Source: JAGHEK01 sp044426235
Lineage (GTDB): Bacteria; Bacillota; Clostridia; Peptostreptococcales; Peptostreptococcaceae
Assembly (NCBI GenBank): GCA_044426235.1
Contig: JAWXUS010000007.1
Span: forward strand, 9,982-73,981
Length of the DNA: 64,000 bases
Direction of reading: 5' to 3'
Below are positions 26,833 through 34,941 of this stretch, in pieces. Positions within the stretch are counted from its first letter, which is position 1, and each line of letters begins with the position of its first letter. The position numbers and the translations under genes were made by a program. The notes under the pieces are model-generated. The model was not told where the DNA came from. It did no database searches and was given only the letters and a program-made list of their open reading frames with translations.

Positions 26833-27549
26833 ATGAATAAAAAATTTAACGCTAATGAATTTATTACAAAATATAGAAGTTCAAATTTTAATACTAAAGT
26901 TAAATTAATATCAAGATTAAATAATAATGATAAAGAAAAAGTACTTAAATTATTTACTAAAGAAGAAATAAAAGAGTATAAAATAAAAGGTTCTGCTTTA
27001 ATAGAAAGAAGATTTGACTGTGTAAGACGAAATAAAAAATGTCTCGATTTATTAATATCAAAAAATCCTAATTTATATGAAATAAAAAATAAATATTATA
27101 ATGTAGATCTTTCAATTCCAGTATACACTATAAAAGCAATAATAAATACTTACGAAGGAATTGGAATGAATATAACAAAAGATGATGGTGTCTTTTCTGT
27201 TAATGCAAAAACTTACTATAAAATATGCAGAAGATACTGGGATATAATAGCTTGTAGATGGGATACTCATACAGGAGTTTATAGCAAAGAACAAATAAAG
27301 GAGAAGGACTTTTCAAAATACCATACTAATGCAAATAAAGTTAGAATTATTTTTCCGCAGTTAAAATACAAATTAAAAAGTTCAGAATACAGTGTAATAA
27401 ATGAAGATGCTTTTAAAAAGTCTGAATTATTTACATATATAGATATTAATAATAAGAAATTTAAAAATCTAAATAAGGAAAACTATGATTTTTTAGTTGA
27501 AAGAGATAAATCATTAAAGAATACGCATATATCAAAAAAATCAGGTTAA
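26833..27549 (+). CDS. Hypothetical protein
   Basis: ATG 26833 follows TTAGGAG. The 238-residue basic protein has no signal peptide or transmembrane segment. It is predicted mostly helical in the first third ('KYRSSNFNTKVKLISRLNNN'), with aromatic-rich strands in the middle ('YYKICRRYWDIIACRWDTHT'). I recognise no family. It begins the accessory stretch 26.8-32 kb and is followed by a small ORF on the same strand. Confidence 0.6.
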   Translation: MNKKFNANEFITKYRSSNFNTKVKLISRLNNNDKEKVLKLFTKEEIKEYKIKGSALIERRFDCVRRNKKCLDLLISKNPNLYEIKNKYYNVDLSIPVYTIKAIINTYEGIGMNITKDDGVFSVNAKTYYKICRRYWDIIACRWDTHTGVYSKEQIKEKDFSKYHTNANKVRIIFPQLKYKLKSSEYSVINEDAFKKSELFTYIDINNKKFKNLNKENYDFLVERDKSLKNTHISKKSG

Positions 27550-27647
27550 ATGGTTTCAGTTATATATAGTTAATAATTTCTAATATTATAATTTAATATA
27601 TATGCTATAATATTAATCAATAAAATATTTTTGGCAAGAGGATCATT

Positions 27648-27797
27648 ATGAAAAAAGAAGACTTAACAAGAGATGAATTATTAGAATTTAAAGAAATAAC
27701 TATGAATGAAAATATTGAACTTAATGAAGAAGTTTATGAAAGTGATTTTTTTAAAAATTTAGTTAATCATATAGAAAAAGAATTAGAAAATAATTAA
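27648..27797 (+). CDS. Small acidic protein (49 aa)
   Basis: ATG 27648 follows AAGAGGATC at good spacing and reads 49 codons to TAA. The product is acidic and helical (MKKEDLTRDELLEFKEI...). The size and charge would fit an antitoxin or small regulator, but there is no direct evidence. A TATAAT-like box lies near 27605. Confidence 0.45.
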   Translation: MKKEDLTRDELLEFKEITMNENIELNEEVYESDFFKNLVNHIEKELENN

Positions 27798-27822
27798 TTT
27801 TTCAATAGATAAGTTTTCATTA

Positions 27823-28065
27823 TTACCTAAGTATCAAATTTTTAATAGTAATTAATTTTTTTGTATTATTTAGTTCTAACATATCATCAGAGTTAATATT
27901 ATCTAAAGATTTTTCAAGAAATGAAATTAAACTATAGCATTTAAATTTGCACTCTTCTAAGTATTTTTCTTGTGTAATTTGTTTAGATTTTTTAACTTCT
28001 TCAATTATAAAATCAGATACGTTTTTCTTAATTTTATAATAAGGAATTGAGTCATTTTGTTTCAT
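27823..28065 (-). CDS. Small hypothetical protein, last gene of the PIN operon
   Basis: The 80-residue product starts right at the stop codon of the IS-interrupted PIN gene (TAA then ATG on the minus strand), which implies translational coupling in the original operon. It is polar and helical, with two Cys (ECKFKCYS). Not recognised. Confidence 0.5.
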   Translation of the reverse strand: MKQNDSIPYYKIKKNVSDFIIEEVKKSKQITQEKYLEECKFKCYSLISFLEKSLDNINSDDMLELNNTKKLITIKNLILR

Positions 28066-28202
28066 TTATTTTATTTCTTTTTCTATAATTCGAAATAATT
28101 TAAATTTAATCTCAGTGCTAAATTGCAAATATCCTATTTTTTTCCTAAATACTTCTAAATAATCATCTTTATTATTTTTAATTTCATTTCTACCAGTTAT
28201 TA

Positions 28203-29066
28203 GAACCTATTTAGAATCTTATTGAATAGTCAATACTCATACTAAAAAATAAAGTGAGGGTCAAAAAATGAGTAACTATCTAAGTAATATAACAAGGGAA
28301 CAATTTGAAATTATTAAACAAGATTTAGAGAATGCAAAAAAGATTACAAAGCCAAGAAGAATTGATTTGTATGAAGTGTTTTGTGTAGTTTTATACGTTC
28401 TTAAGTCAGGTTGTCAATAGAGAATGTTACCTTCTGATTTTCCAAAGTGGAGTACAGTTTATTTCTACTATCAAATATGGACTAAAAAATTAGAAAATAA
28501 AGAAAGTATTCTTGAGATAGTTTTAAAAAAACTGTAAAAATAGTTAGAGAAAAAGAGAATAAGAATACAAATGCTAGTCTATGTATAATAGATTCTCAAA
28601 GTGTAAAAACAACTGATTTACCTATGCACAGTGGTTATGATGGAGGAAAAAAGGTAACAGGTAAAAGGAATAAAAAGACATATAGCAGTTGATATAAATG
28701 GTTTACCTCTAGCAATTTATATAACTACAGCTAATATAGGAGATAGAGCTAGTTCAATAAAAATGTTTAACGTTAACAAAAATAGCTTATGCAACATAGA
28801 AAAAGTTATTGCAGATGGAGGATATACAGGATTAAAATTTTCTAATGAAGTAAATAAAATATTAGGTGCAGAAGTAGAAGTTATCAAAAGAAGTGAATTA
28901 CATTCATTCAAAGTACTGCCAAAACGTTGGATAGTAGAGAGAAGTTTTGCATGGATAGAGAAAAATAGACGGTTGTGGAAAAATTATGAAAGAACATTGA
29001 ATTCGGCCTTCATATGACTATTATTGATTTTTTGAGACTATTGTTAAAAAGATTCTAAACAGGCTC
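28203..29066 (+). mobile_element. IS5-family insertion sequence, inactive
   Basis: The 864-bp element has imperfect terminal repeats: GAACCTATTTAGAATCTT at the left and, inverted, GAGCCTGTTTAGAATCTT at the right. It is flanked by TTA on both sides (28200-28202 and 29067-29069), a TNA target duplication as in the ISL2/IS1031 groups. The intact duplication shows that it moved here as a unit. Confidence 0.8.
28268..29058 (+). pseudogene. IS5-type transposase, broken
   Basis: ATG 28268 starts an IS5/DUF4096-type transposase. The DDE pieces are visible: 'CIIDSQSVKT', 'VIADGGYTG' and 'WIVERSFAWIEKNRRL'. It carries a TAG at 28418-28420 in place of the Trp of 'SGCQWRMLP', and frameshifts near 28530 (A run), 28668 and 29012. 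It cannot make an active enzyme as written. Confidence 0.85.
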
Positions 29067-29578
29067 TTAGTAAATACAACTAAAAATACATTATCTGCAA
29101 AGTTATCAGTATCTTCACCTTTTATATCAATTAAATTTTTATCTTGTAATTTTTTTAGTATATACAATCCTTTTTTTGCTTTAGTATTTCTTTCTATATT
29201 GTCACTATTAAAATGTTTTTTAAGCTCATCAATAACGCGGTGTGGAACAATTATTTTATTAGAGTATTTTTCTAAATATGGATATATATTTTTATAAAAA
29301 TTTTCTATATTATTATCCATCAAACTGCAAGTATCAATAAATATTTTATAATTTTTAGCATAGCTATTCATTACATTTTTAGTGTCTTGAAACGAATCAT
29401 TCTGCTTTTTTATAATTACTTTAATTTTTTCAATTTCTAATTCAGTTAACTCTCTATTAGGATCTTGTATATAAATACCGTTTTGTTTTAAATTTTCTAA
29501 AGTTTTATCTACAGGAATTCCTAGTCTATTTGAAATTAATCCAATTGTTAAGCTCAATTTTACCCCCCCTTTTTTTTA

Positions 29579-30490
29579 TTATAAAATTTCCCAACCTATT
29601 AATGATATTGGAGAATCATAAATTTCTTTTATTTCTGTAATAGAATTATCTAATTCTTGTTTGTTCCATTTTATGAATTTATTCATTGAATCAATCTTTA
29701 AAAATAAATTATTATCATTTTCATTAATAAGAGTATGTACTAAAAATTTACTTTGTGTTATAAGAGCTAAATTATAATCATAACTATATTTATTAAATAA
29801 TTCTATAAATAAATCATTTATATCTTCTGAATCTCCTTCTTCACCTCTTATTTTAATTATTTGATTATACTTCATATTTTCAATACAAACTAATGCATGT
29901 TTAGCTTGCATTGATAACTTATTATCTTCTTGATCTGATATATTTTGTATTTTTTCTATTACTTTAATTGGGATTATAAGTTTTTGTTCATATTTTTTTA
30001 ATATTGTAACTATGTAGTCAAATATAATATTAGAATCAGGCATCATAAGTGCATCGTAACTTACAAATATTTTATGAGTATCACAAATTTCTTCAAATAA
30101 TTCACTAGAATTGTTAAATTCTATTTCATTCTTATTTATTTCTAAATTATCCATTGATAATATTGAAAACCATTTTTCTAAAAATAGACCATCATATAAT
30201 CTATTAAGATCAACATTTTCATTAAACGTTGAATTCGATCTAATTATTGCATTTATAGCACGTAATGCTTCTGAATTATATTTACATTTATTATCAATAA
30301 TCGCACAAAAAACAATATATTGACTTATGCTCATTGGACTTTTATTAGTTTCTAGATTATTTATAGTTTGTCTTGTTACTCCCATAAAGTCTGCCATCTC
30401 TTGAACATTGAATCCAAGTATATGTCTAATAAACTTCATAGAAGATTACATATTTTTTATCATACTATTTTTGAGTTGATCTAAATTCAT
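29579..30490 (-). CDS. XRE-type HTH plus PIN-like domain protein (N-terminus uncertain)
   Basis: The frame from ATG 30439 encodes an XRE helix-turn-helix ('GFNVQEMADFMGVTRQTINNLETNK', residues ~9-33) and a C-terminal PIN-like domain ('HKIFVSYDALMMPDSN', 'KIRGEEGDSEDINDLF', 'DYNLALITQSKF') resembling the neighbouring split PIN protein. ATG 30439 has no ribosome site. An ATG at 30490 with GGAG upstream is in frame but meets TAA at 30448-30446 after 14 codons. Either the start region is broken or the 14-codon ORF is a translated leader. The pair looks like a two-PIN operon, perhaps toxin-antitoxin-like or defensive. Confidence 0.65.
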
Positions 30491-30689
30491 ATATATCTCC
30501 TATATTATTTATATTTAACCAAAATATATAAAAATTATTGACATATGTCAAATAAATTAACCATTTTTTACAATTTAATTATTATATTTTAATACTATAT
30601 ATAATTTAATGATAGGTTATTTTACAATAAAAAAAACAAATAATACTTTAATAGCATTACTTGCTCTTTTTTAATTAGATAACAATGAT

Positions 30690-31136
30690 TTATATTTTAT
30701 GAAAAACCATATCAATATGATCTATTCCGTCTTCTTTATATACACTTGAAATTTCAATGAATCCGTGATTTTTATAAAAATCTAATAAATAAGTTTGTGC
30801 TGATAATTTTATACTACTTTCATTCATTTCATCAAAAATAAAATTCATTGCAAATTTTATCATTTCATTAGCAATATTATTTTTTCTAAAGTTTTCTTTA
30901 ACTAAAACTCTTCCGATTGAAACGAAGAATCCATTTACTTCTTTATCCATAATTCTAAGGTATGAAACTATTTGATCATCTTTTTCTAAAAATATGTGAT
31001 AAGAATTAAAGTCAATAGAGTCAATGTCTTGGTATGGGCAATTTTGTTCAACAACGAAAACTTCATTTCTAAGAGATAATATTTCGTATAGTTCTTTTGT
31101 ATTTAATTCGTCAAATTTCTTTATTTTAAAGTTCAT
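30690..31136 (-). CDS. ElaA-type GNAT acetyltransferase
   Basis: The 148-residue protein matches the ElaA branch of GNAT enzymes: 'LRNEVFVVEQNCPYQDIDS' (residues ~22-40), 'SIGRVLVKENFRKNNI' with the acetyl-CoA loop near 75-95, 'IKLSAQTYLLDFYKNHGF' and 'EDGIDHIDM'. The substrate is not known for the family. It starts 9 bp after the integrase gene and may be co-transcribed with it. Confidence 0.85.
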   Translation of the reverse strand: MNFKIKKFDELNTKELYEILSLRNEVFVVEQNCPYQDIDSIDFNSYHIFLEKDDQIVSYLRIMDKEVNGFFVSIGRVLVKENFRKNNIANEMIKFAMNFIFDEMNESSIKLSAQTYLLDFYKNHGFIEISSVYKEDGIDHIDMVFHKI

Positions 31137-31145
31137 TTTTTCTCC

Positions 31146-31988
31146 TTAATATTTAATACTATTTAGTATATTTTTTAATTGATCACCATTTTTATTGGTA
31201 TAAATTTTTGTGGTGTTAATATCTGAATGCCCTACAATTTGAGCAACTTCAGTTATATTTAGCCCATTATCTATTGCATTTATGCAAAATAAATGCCTTA
31301 AATTATGTAAGTGACCTTTACTTTTTTTTATTCTTGCAAGTCCTGTATATTTTTTAATATCATTATGGGCGCTTTGCCTTTTAAGTGACCCATATTTTGA
31401 AGTGAATAATTTTGTTGAATTATCAAAATATAAATCATTTTCAATATAATCTTTTAAAATTTTACTTACTTCTTTTGAAATAATTATTTGTCTAGATTTA
31501 TTACCTTTACCAAAAATAGTAATTATTCCGCCATTTTTTCCAAGAGATTGAATTTGACTTTTATCAATATCTAAGGCCTCAGATATTCTACATCCACTTC
31601 TTGCAAGTAATATGAATAAAGAATAACTTCTTATGTCTTTTTTTAGATAAACTTGTTTTAAAATGCGTTTAAATTCATTTTCTGATAGAATATTTGTTAA
31701 AAAAACTTGTTTTTGGATTTTAAGGGTATCAATTTTAACTTCCATACCTTTAGTATTGTAAAATGATTTTAATATGTTTAAAATCGTGTTTATTGACTTC
31801 GGTTTTAAGTAAGAAATTGCATTTTTTGAATTTACGATCTTTTTTGACATTAAATATGATTTATATTCGTCAATATTTAATCCACTTTCTAGAAATTTTC
31901 TTATTTGAAGTTTATTATTATAAATTGTATTTTTTGATAATCCTCGTTTTATACATTCTTCTTCATAAAATTGTAGTTCTTTTTCTAT
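31146..31988 (-). CDS. Tyrosine recombinase (XerC/D-like integrase), probable ATA start
   Basis: Residues from the catalytic core are all present: Arg in 'ARSGCRISEAL', Lys in 'GKGNKSRQI', 'HLHNLRHLF', His in 'VGHSDINTTKIYT' with the nucleophile Tyr. The N-terminal SAM-like core-binding domain is normal ('YEEECIKRGLSKNTI'). The open frame extends to a TTG at 32030, but the only good ribosome site (GAGGTG) fits an ATA codon at 31988-31986, giving (M)EKELQFYEEE. It is a stand-alone recombinase divergent from the fru regulator, with a 32-bp dyad in between. Phage or transposon genes do not adjoin it. Confidence 0.82.
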   Translation of the reverse strand: MEKELQFYEEECIKRGLSKNTIYNNKLQIRKFLESGLNIDEYKSYLMSKKIVNSKNAISYLKPKSINTILNILKSFYNTKGMEVKIDTLKIQKQVFLTNILSENEFKRILKQVYLKKDIRSYSLFILLARSGCRISEALDIDKSQIQSLGKNGGIITIFGKGNKSRQIIISKEVSKILKDYIENDLYFDNSTKLFTSKYGSLKRQSAHNDIKKYTGLARIKKSKGHLHNLRHLFCINAIDNGLNITEVAQIVGHSDINTTKIYTNKNGDQLKNILNSIKY

Positions 31989-32065
31989 TAGAATCACCTC
32001 AAAAGTATTATTTAAATTTTTGGTTATCAATCGTTTATATTATTATACTTTAAGTTATATTAAAT

Positions 32066-32097
32066 TTACAATACATTATTAATATAATGTATTGTAA
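32066..32097. promoter_or_regulatory. Perfect 32-bp dyad between integrase and fru regulator
   Basis: Arms of 14 bp (TTACAATACATTAT and its exact inverse) surround TAAT. It lies 36 bp from the TTG of the integrase frame and 67 bp before the regulator start. It may be an operator for either gene or a recombination site for the recombinase; the sequence alone does not decide. Confidence 0.7.
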
Positions 32098-32164
32098 AAG
32101 TGACTTAATAAAAAATATGATGTATACTATAAGTCAAATGATTTTTGTTTTTGGAGGAATTAAA

Positions 32165-33916
32165 ATGACAAAAAGAGAAATACAAATTTTAAAATTAATA
32201 TGTGGATCTAGCAGTGTGATTACTGGAAAAATTATAAGTCAAGAAATTAATTGTTCAATAAAAACTGTTCAACAAGATATAAAAAATATAAATAACCGTT
32301 TGATTGAGTTAAATTTTAAAGACTCTCAGATAATTTCTATAAAATCTGCGGGTTATACGTTCGTTGGAAATGTTGATATTATAAATCATTTTAATAATCA
32401 AGATGATTATAGAATAAAATTTATCATAAAAAAGTTTTTTGAAAAAGAAATAGTAAAATTAGAAGATTTATCAGAATTAATGTATGTTAGTTTATCAACT
32501 ACAAAGTCTGATTTAGTAAAAGTAAAACAAATTTTATCTGATAAAAATATTATTTTGGAAATTAAGCATAAAAAAGGATTAATTGTTCAAAATAATGAAT
32601 ATGAAATAATTAACTGTATAATTTATTTAATAAATACCAAAAATTTTAGTATTTATGATTTTATTGATAAATCTAATGAATTTGAATTTTTCAAATATAG
32701 AAACATACTTTTATCAATAATTAAAAAAGAAAATATGTTTTTAGCTGATTTTGAATTTAATAGTTTATTTGATTATATAAAAGTATATTTAAGTAGAAAT
32801 GAAGTTTATAATTTAAGTAAATTTATAAAAAACACTTTGAAGTATTATAATTTTGAAAGAAATGAAATTGAAAACGATAATACTTTAGATCAAAATATAT
32901 CAAATATTATTGATGAATTTATACTAGAACTTGAAATTTCAACTAATATTAGTTTGAAAAATGATGATATTTTTAAAAGTTTTTTACTAAATCATATAAA
33001 AAATATATATAAAAGAATAAAATTAAATGTATATACTGAAGAAGAATTTGTTGATATTAATTTAAAATATCCATATGCTTATGAATTATCTAAGATTATT
33101 TTGTCAAAAATTGAAAAAGTTTTATTAATAAATATAGATAAAAAAGAATTATCAACTATAGCAATTCATATTGCAAGTGCAATGGATAGAGCAAGTAATA
33201 TTGAGCTAAATAGAAAATTTAAGGTTATAATTATTTGTTCATCAGGAAGTGGAACTTCTATGCTTATTAAATCAAAAATTAAAGATGAATTTAGAGATAA
33301 CATTGAAGTTTTAAGGATTATGCCGTCGTATCTTATAAATTATATAGATAGTAATTCAGTTGATTTTTTAATAAGTACTGTTGATGTAAAAAATAGTAAT
33401 ATCGATATAATAAGGGTATCCCCTATTGTAAATCAAACAGATATTATAAAAATAAGAAATTATATGAAAGTGCAAAAAATTGATAAAAATATTAATTTGG
33501 AAGATATTTTTGATAAGGATCTATTTTTTAAAAATGAATGTAATTTAGAAAATAAATTTGATATTATTGAATTTTTGGTACAAAAATTAGTTGATGAAGG
33601 CATATTATTACATAGTGAAAAAGATAAATACATAGAAAGAGAGAAGATTGGAACTACTGAAATTGGTAATTTTATTTCAATACCACACGCTTTAATAAGT
33701 AAAAATACTAATAAAATAGCTACATTAATCTTAAAAGATGAAACTAATTGGGAAATAGGTACTGTAAAAATAGTTTTTATGATAGCAATTGGTTTTAATG
33801 ATGACTATGAGGAAATTTTTAGAAAGCTTTATAAAAATATAGATAATAATATTAAAGTATCAAATATTTATAAATCTAAAAACTACGAAGAATTTATAAA
33901 AAATTTTAAGGGTTAA
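32165..33916 (+). CDS. PRD-containing PTS regulator (MtlR/BglG type)
   Basis: I place the start at ATG 32165 behind GGAGGAATT, giving 583 residues rather than the longer frame. N-terminal HTH domains ('SQEINCSIKTVQQDIKNI') are followed by a PRD region, an EIIB-like domain ('IIICSSGSGTSMLIKSKI', phospho-Cys) and an EIIA-like domain ('GNFISIPHAL', phospho-His). Such regulators sense PTS flux by phosphorylation and activate the adjacent PTS operon, here fruK-fruA 92 bp downstream. Confidence 0.88.
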   Translation: MTKREIQILKLICGSSSVITGKIISQEINCSIKTVQQDIKNINNRLIELNFKDSQIISIKSAGYTFVGNVDIINHFNNQDDYRIKFIIKKFFEKEIVKLEDLSELMYVSLSTTKSDLVKVKQILSDKNIILEIKHKKGLIVQNNEYEIINCIIYLINTKNFSIYDFIDKSNEFEFFKYRNILLSIIKKENMFLADFEFNSLFDYIKVYLSRNEVYNLSKFIKNTLKYYNFERNEIENDNTLDQNISNIIDEFILELEISTNISLKNDDIFKSFLLNHIKNIYKRIKLNVYTEEEFVDINLKYPYAYELSKIILSKIEKVLLINIDKKELSTIAIHIASAMDRASNIELNRKFKVIIICSSGSGTSMLIKSKIKDEFRDNIEVLRIMPSYLINYIDSNSVDFLISTVDVKNSNIDIIRVSPIVNQTDIIKIRNYMKVQKIDKNINLEDIFDKDLFFKNECNLENKFDIIEFLVQKLVDEGILLHSEKDKYIEREKIGTTEIGNFISIPHALISKNTNKIATLILKDETNWEIGTVKIVFMIAIGFNDDYEEIFRKLYKNIDNNIKVSNIYKSKNYEEFIKNFKG

Positions 33917-33947
33917 ATTTTACTCTTTAAAAGAGATAATTTTAAAC

Positions 33948-33976
33948 TTTCAAGGAAAACGATTTTAAAGTATTAT
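33948..33976 (+). promoter_or_regulatory. Possible fruK promoter with a cre-like site
   Basis: TTTCAA (33948-33953), a 17-bp spacer and TATTAT (33971-33976) precede fruK. The spacer contains GGAAAACGATTTTA (33954-33967), 12 of 14 positions fitting the CcpA cre consensus. Carbon catabolite repression is inferred. Confidence 0.35.
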
Positions 33977-34008
33977 AAATATATAGAAAAATAACGAGGT
34001 GAATAATT

Positions 34009-34926
34009 ATGATATATACTCTGACTTTAAATCCTTCTATTGACTATATTGTTGAACTTGACAATTTTGTTGAAGGAAGTGTAAATAGAACGAAAAATGA
34101 AAAAGCATATCCTGGTGGAAAGGGAATAAACGTATCAAGTATTTTGAGAGCATTAGAATTTGATAGTATAGCCCTTGGATTTGTAAGCGGTTTTACTGGA
34201 GAATACGTAAAACAAATATTAACTGAAAAAAATATTAACCATAATTTTATTGAAGTAAATGAAGGTTTTACAAGAATTAATGTAAAAATTAAATCTAGTG
34301 ATGAAACTGAAGTAAATGGATCTGGTCCAAATATTTCTGAAAATCAAATACAAAATATTTTAGATCAAGTAAAAAGCCTTAAAAAATACGATATTTTAGT
34401 AATAGCTGGAAGTATGCCTTCTAGTGTAAGGTCAGATATATATGAAGATATTATGAAAATTGCTAAGGAAAAAGAAATTTTAGTAGTCGCAGATACTACT
34501 AAAAAACTTCTTACAGATTTATTAAAACATAATCCATTTTTAATAAAACCAAATATTCACGAATTAGAAGAAATTTTTGAAACTAAAATAAATTCTGATG
34601 AAGAAATTATTACTTTTGCAAAGCAACTTCAAACTATGGGAGCTAAAAATGTTTTAGTATCTCTTGGAAAAGATGGTGCAATTTTAGTTACTGATGAAAA
34701 TCAAATTTTAAAGAGTAATGTTGCAAAAGGAACTGTTAAAAATTCTGTTGGTGCAGGAGATTCTATGGTTGGTGGATTTATTGCGGGATACATTAAAAAT
34801 AAAGATTACAAAGATGCATTAAAACTTGGAGCAACTTGTGGTTGTGCAACTACGTTTTCATATGATATAGCAACTAAAGAATTTATTGATAGTTTAATAG
34901 ATGAGATAAATGTAGAAAATATTTAA
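34009..34926 (+). CDS. fruK: 1-phosphofructokinase
   Basis: The 305-residue PfkB-family kinase has the N-terminal 'TLNPSIDYIVELD', 'AYPGGKGINVSSIL' (~34-47) and the C-terminal catalytic 'NSVGAGDSMVGGFIAGY' (~247). It phosphorylates fructose-1-phosphate from the PTS to fructose-1,6-bisphosphate. 15 bp separate it from fruA; together with the regulator this is the classical fru arrangement. Confidence 0.93.
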   Translation: MIYTLTLNPSIDYIVELDNFVEGSVNRTKNEKAYPGGKGINVSSILRALEFDSIALGFVSGFTGEYVKQILTEKNINHNFIEVNEGFTRINVKIKSSDETEVNGSGPNISENQIQNILDQVKSLKKYDILVIAGSMPSSVRSDIYEDIMKIAKEKEILVVADTTKKLLTDLLKHNPFLIKPNIHELEEIFETKINSDEEIITFAKQLQTMGAKNVLVSLGKDGAILVTDENQILKSNVAKGTVKNSVGAGDSMVGGFIAGYIKNKDYKDALKLGATCGCATTFSYDIATKEFIDSLIDEINVENI

Positions 34927-34941
34927 TTAAAGGAGAAAAAA

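Larger units (their letters stand above)
28066..29557 (-). pseudogene. PIN-domain protein gene split by an IS element
   Basis: The 5' part (29557 to 29070) begins at TTG behind GGGGGGG. It encodes an IF2-N-like helical domain ('NRLGIPVDKTLENLKQNGI') and a PIN-type nuclease domain ('YKIFIDTCSLMDNN', then 'DELKKHF' and 'GEDTDNFADN'). An 864-bp IS splits it after 'FLVVFT'. Beyond the IS the 3' remnant (28199-28066) reads 'ITGRNEIKNNKDDYLEVFRK' and ends just before the next ATG. The joined frames do not match, and compared with the upstream paralogue about 40 residues are missing, so more was lost than the insertion alone explains. PIN domains are Mg-dependent RNases. Confidence 0.7.

Noticed and set aside
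32066..32097. Chromosomal dif site
   Set aside because: The dyad is perfectly symmetrical and does not follow the XerC/XerD arm consensus with a 6-bp centre; it is kept as an unassigned dyad.
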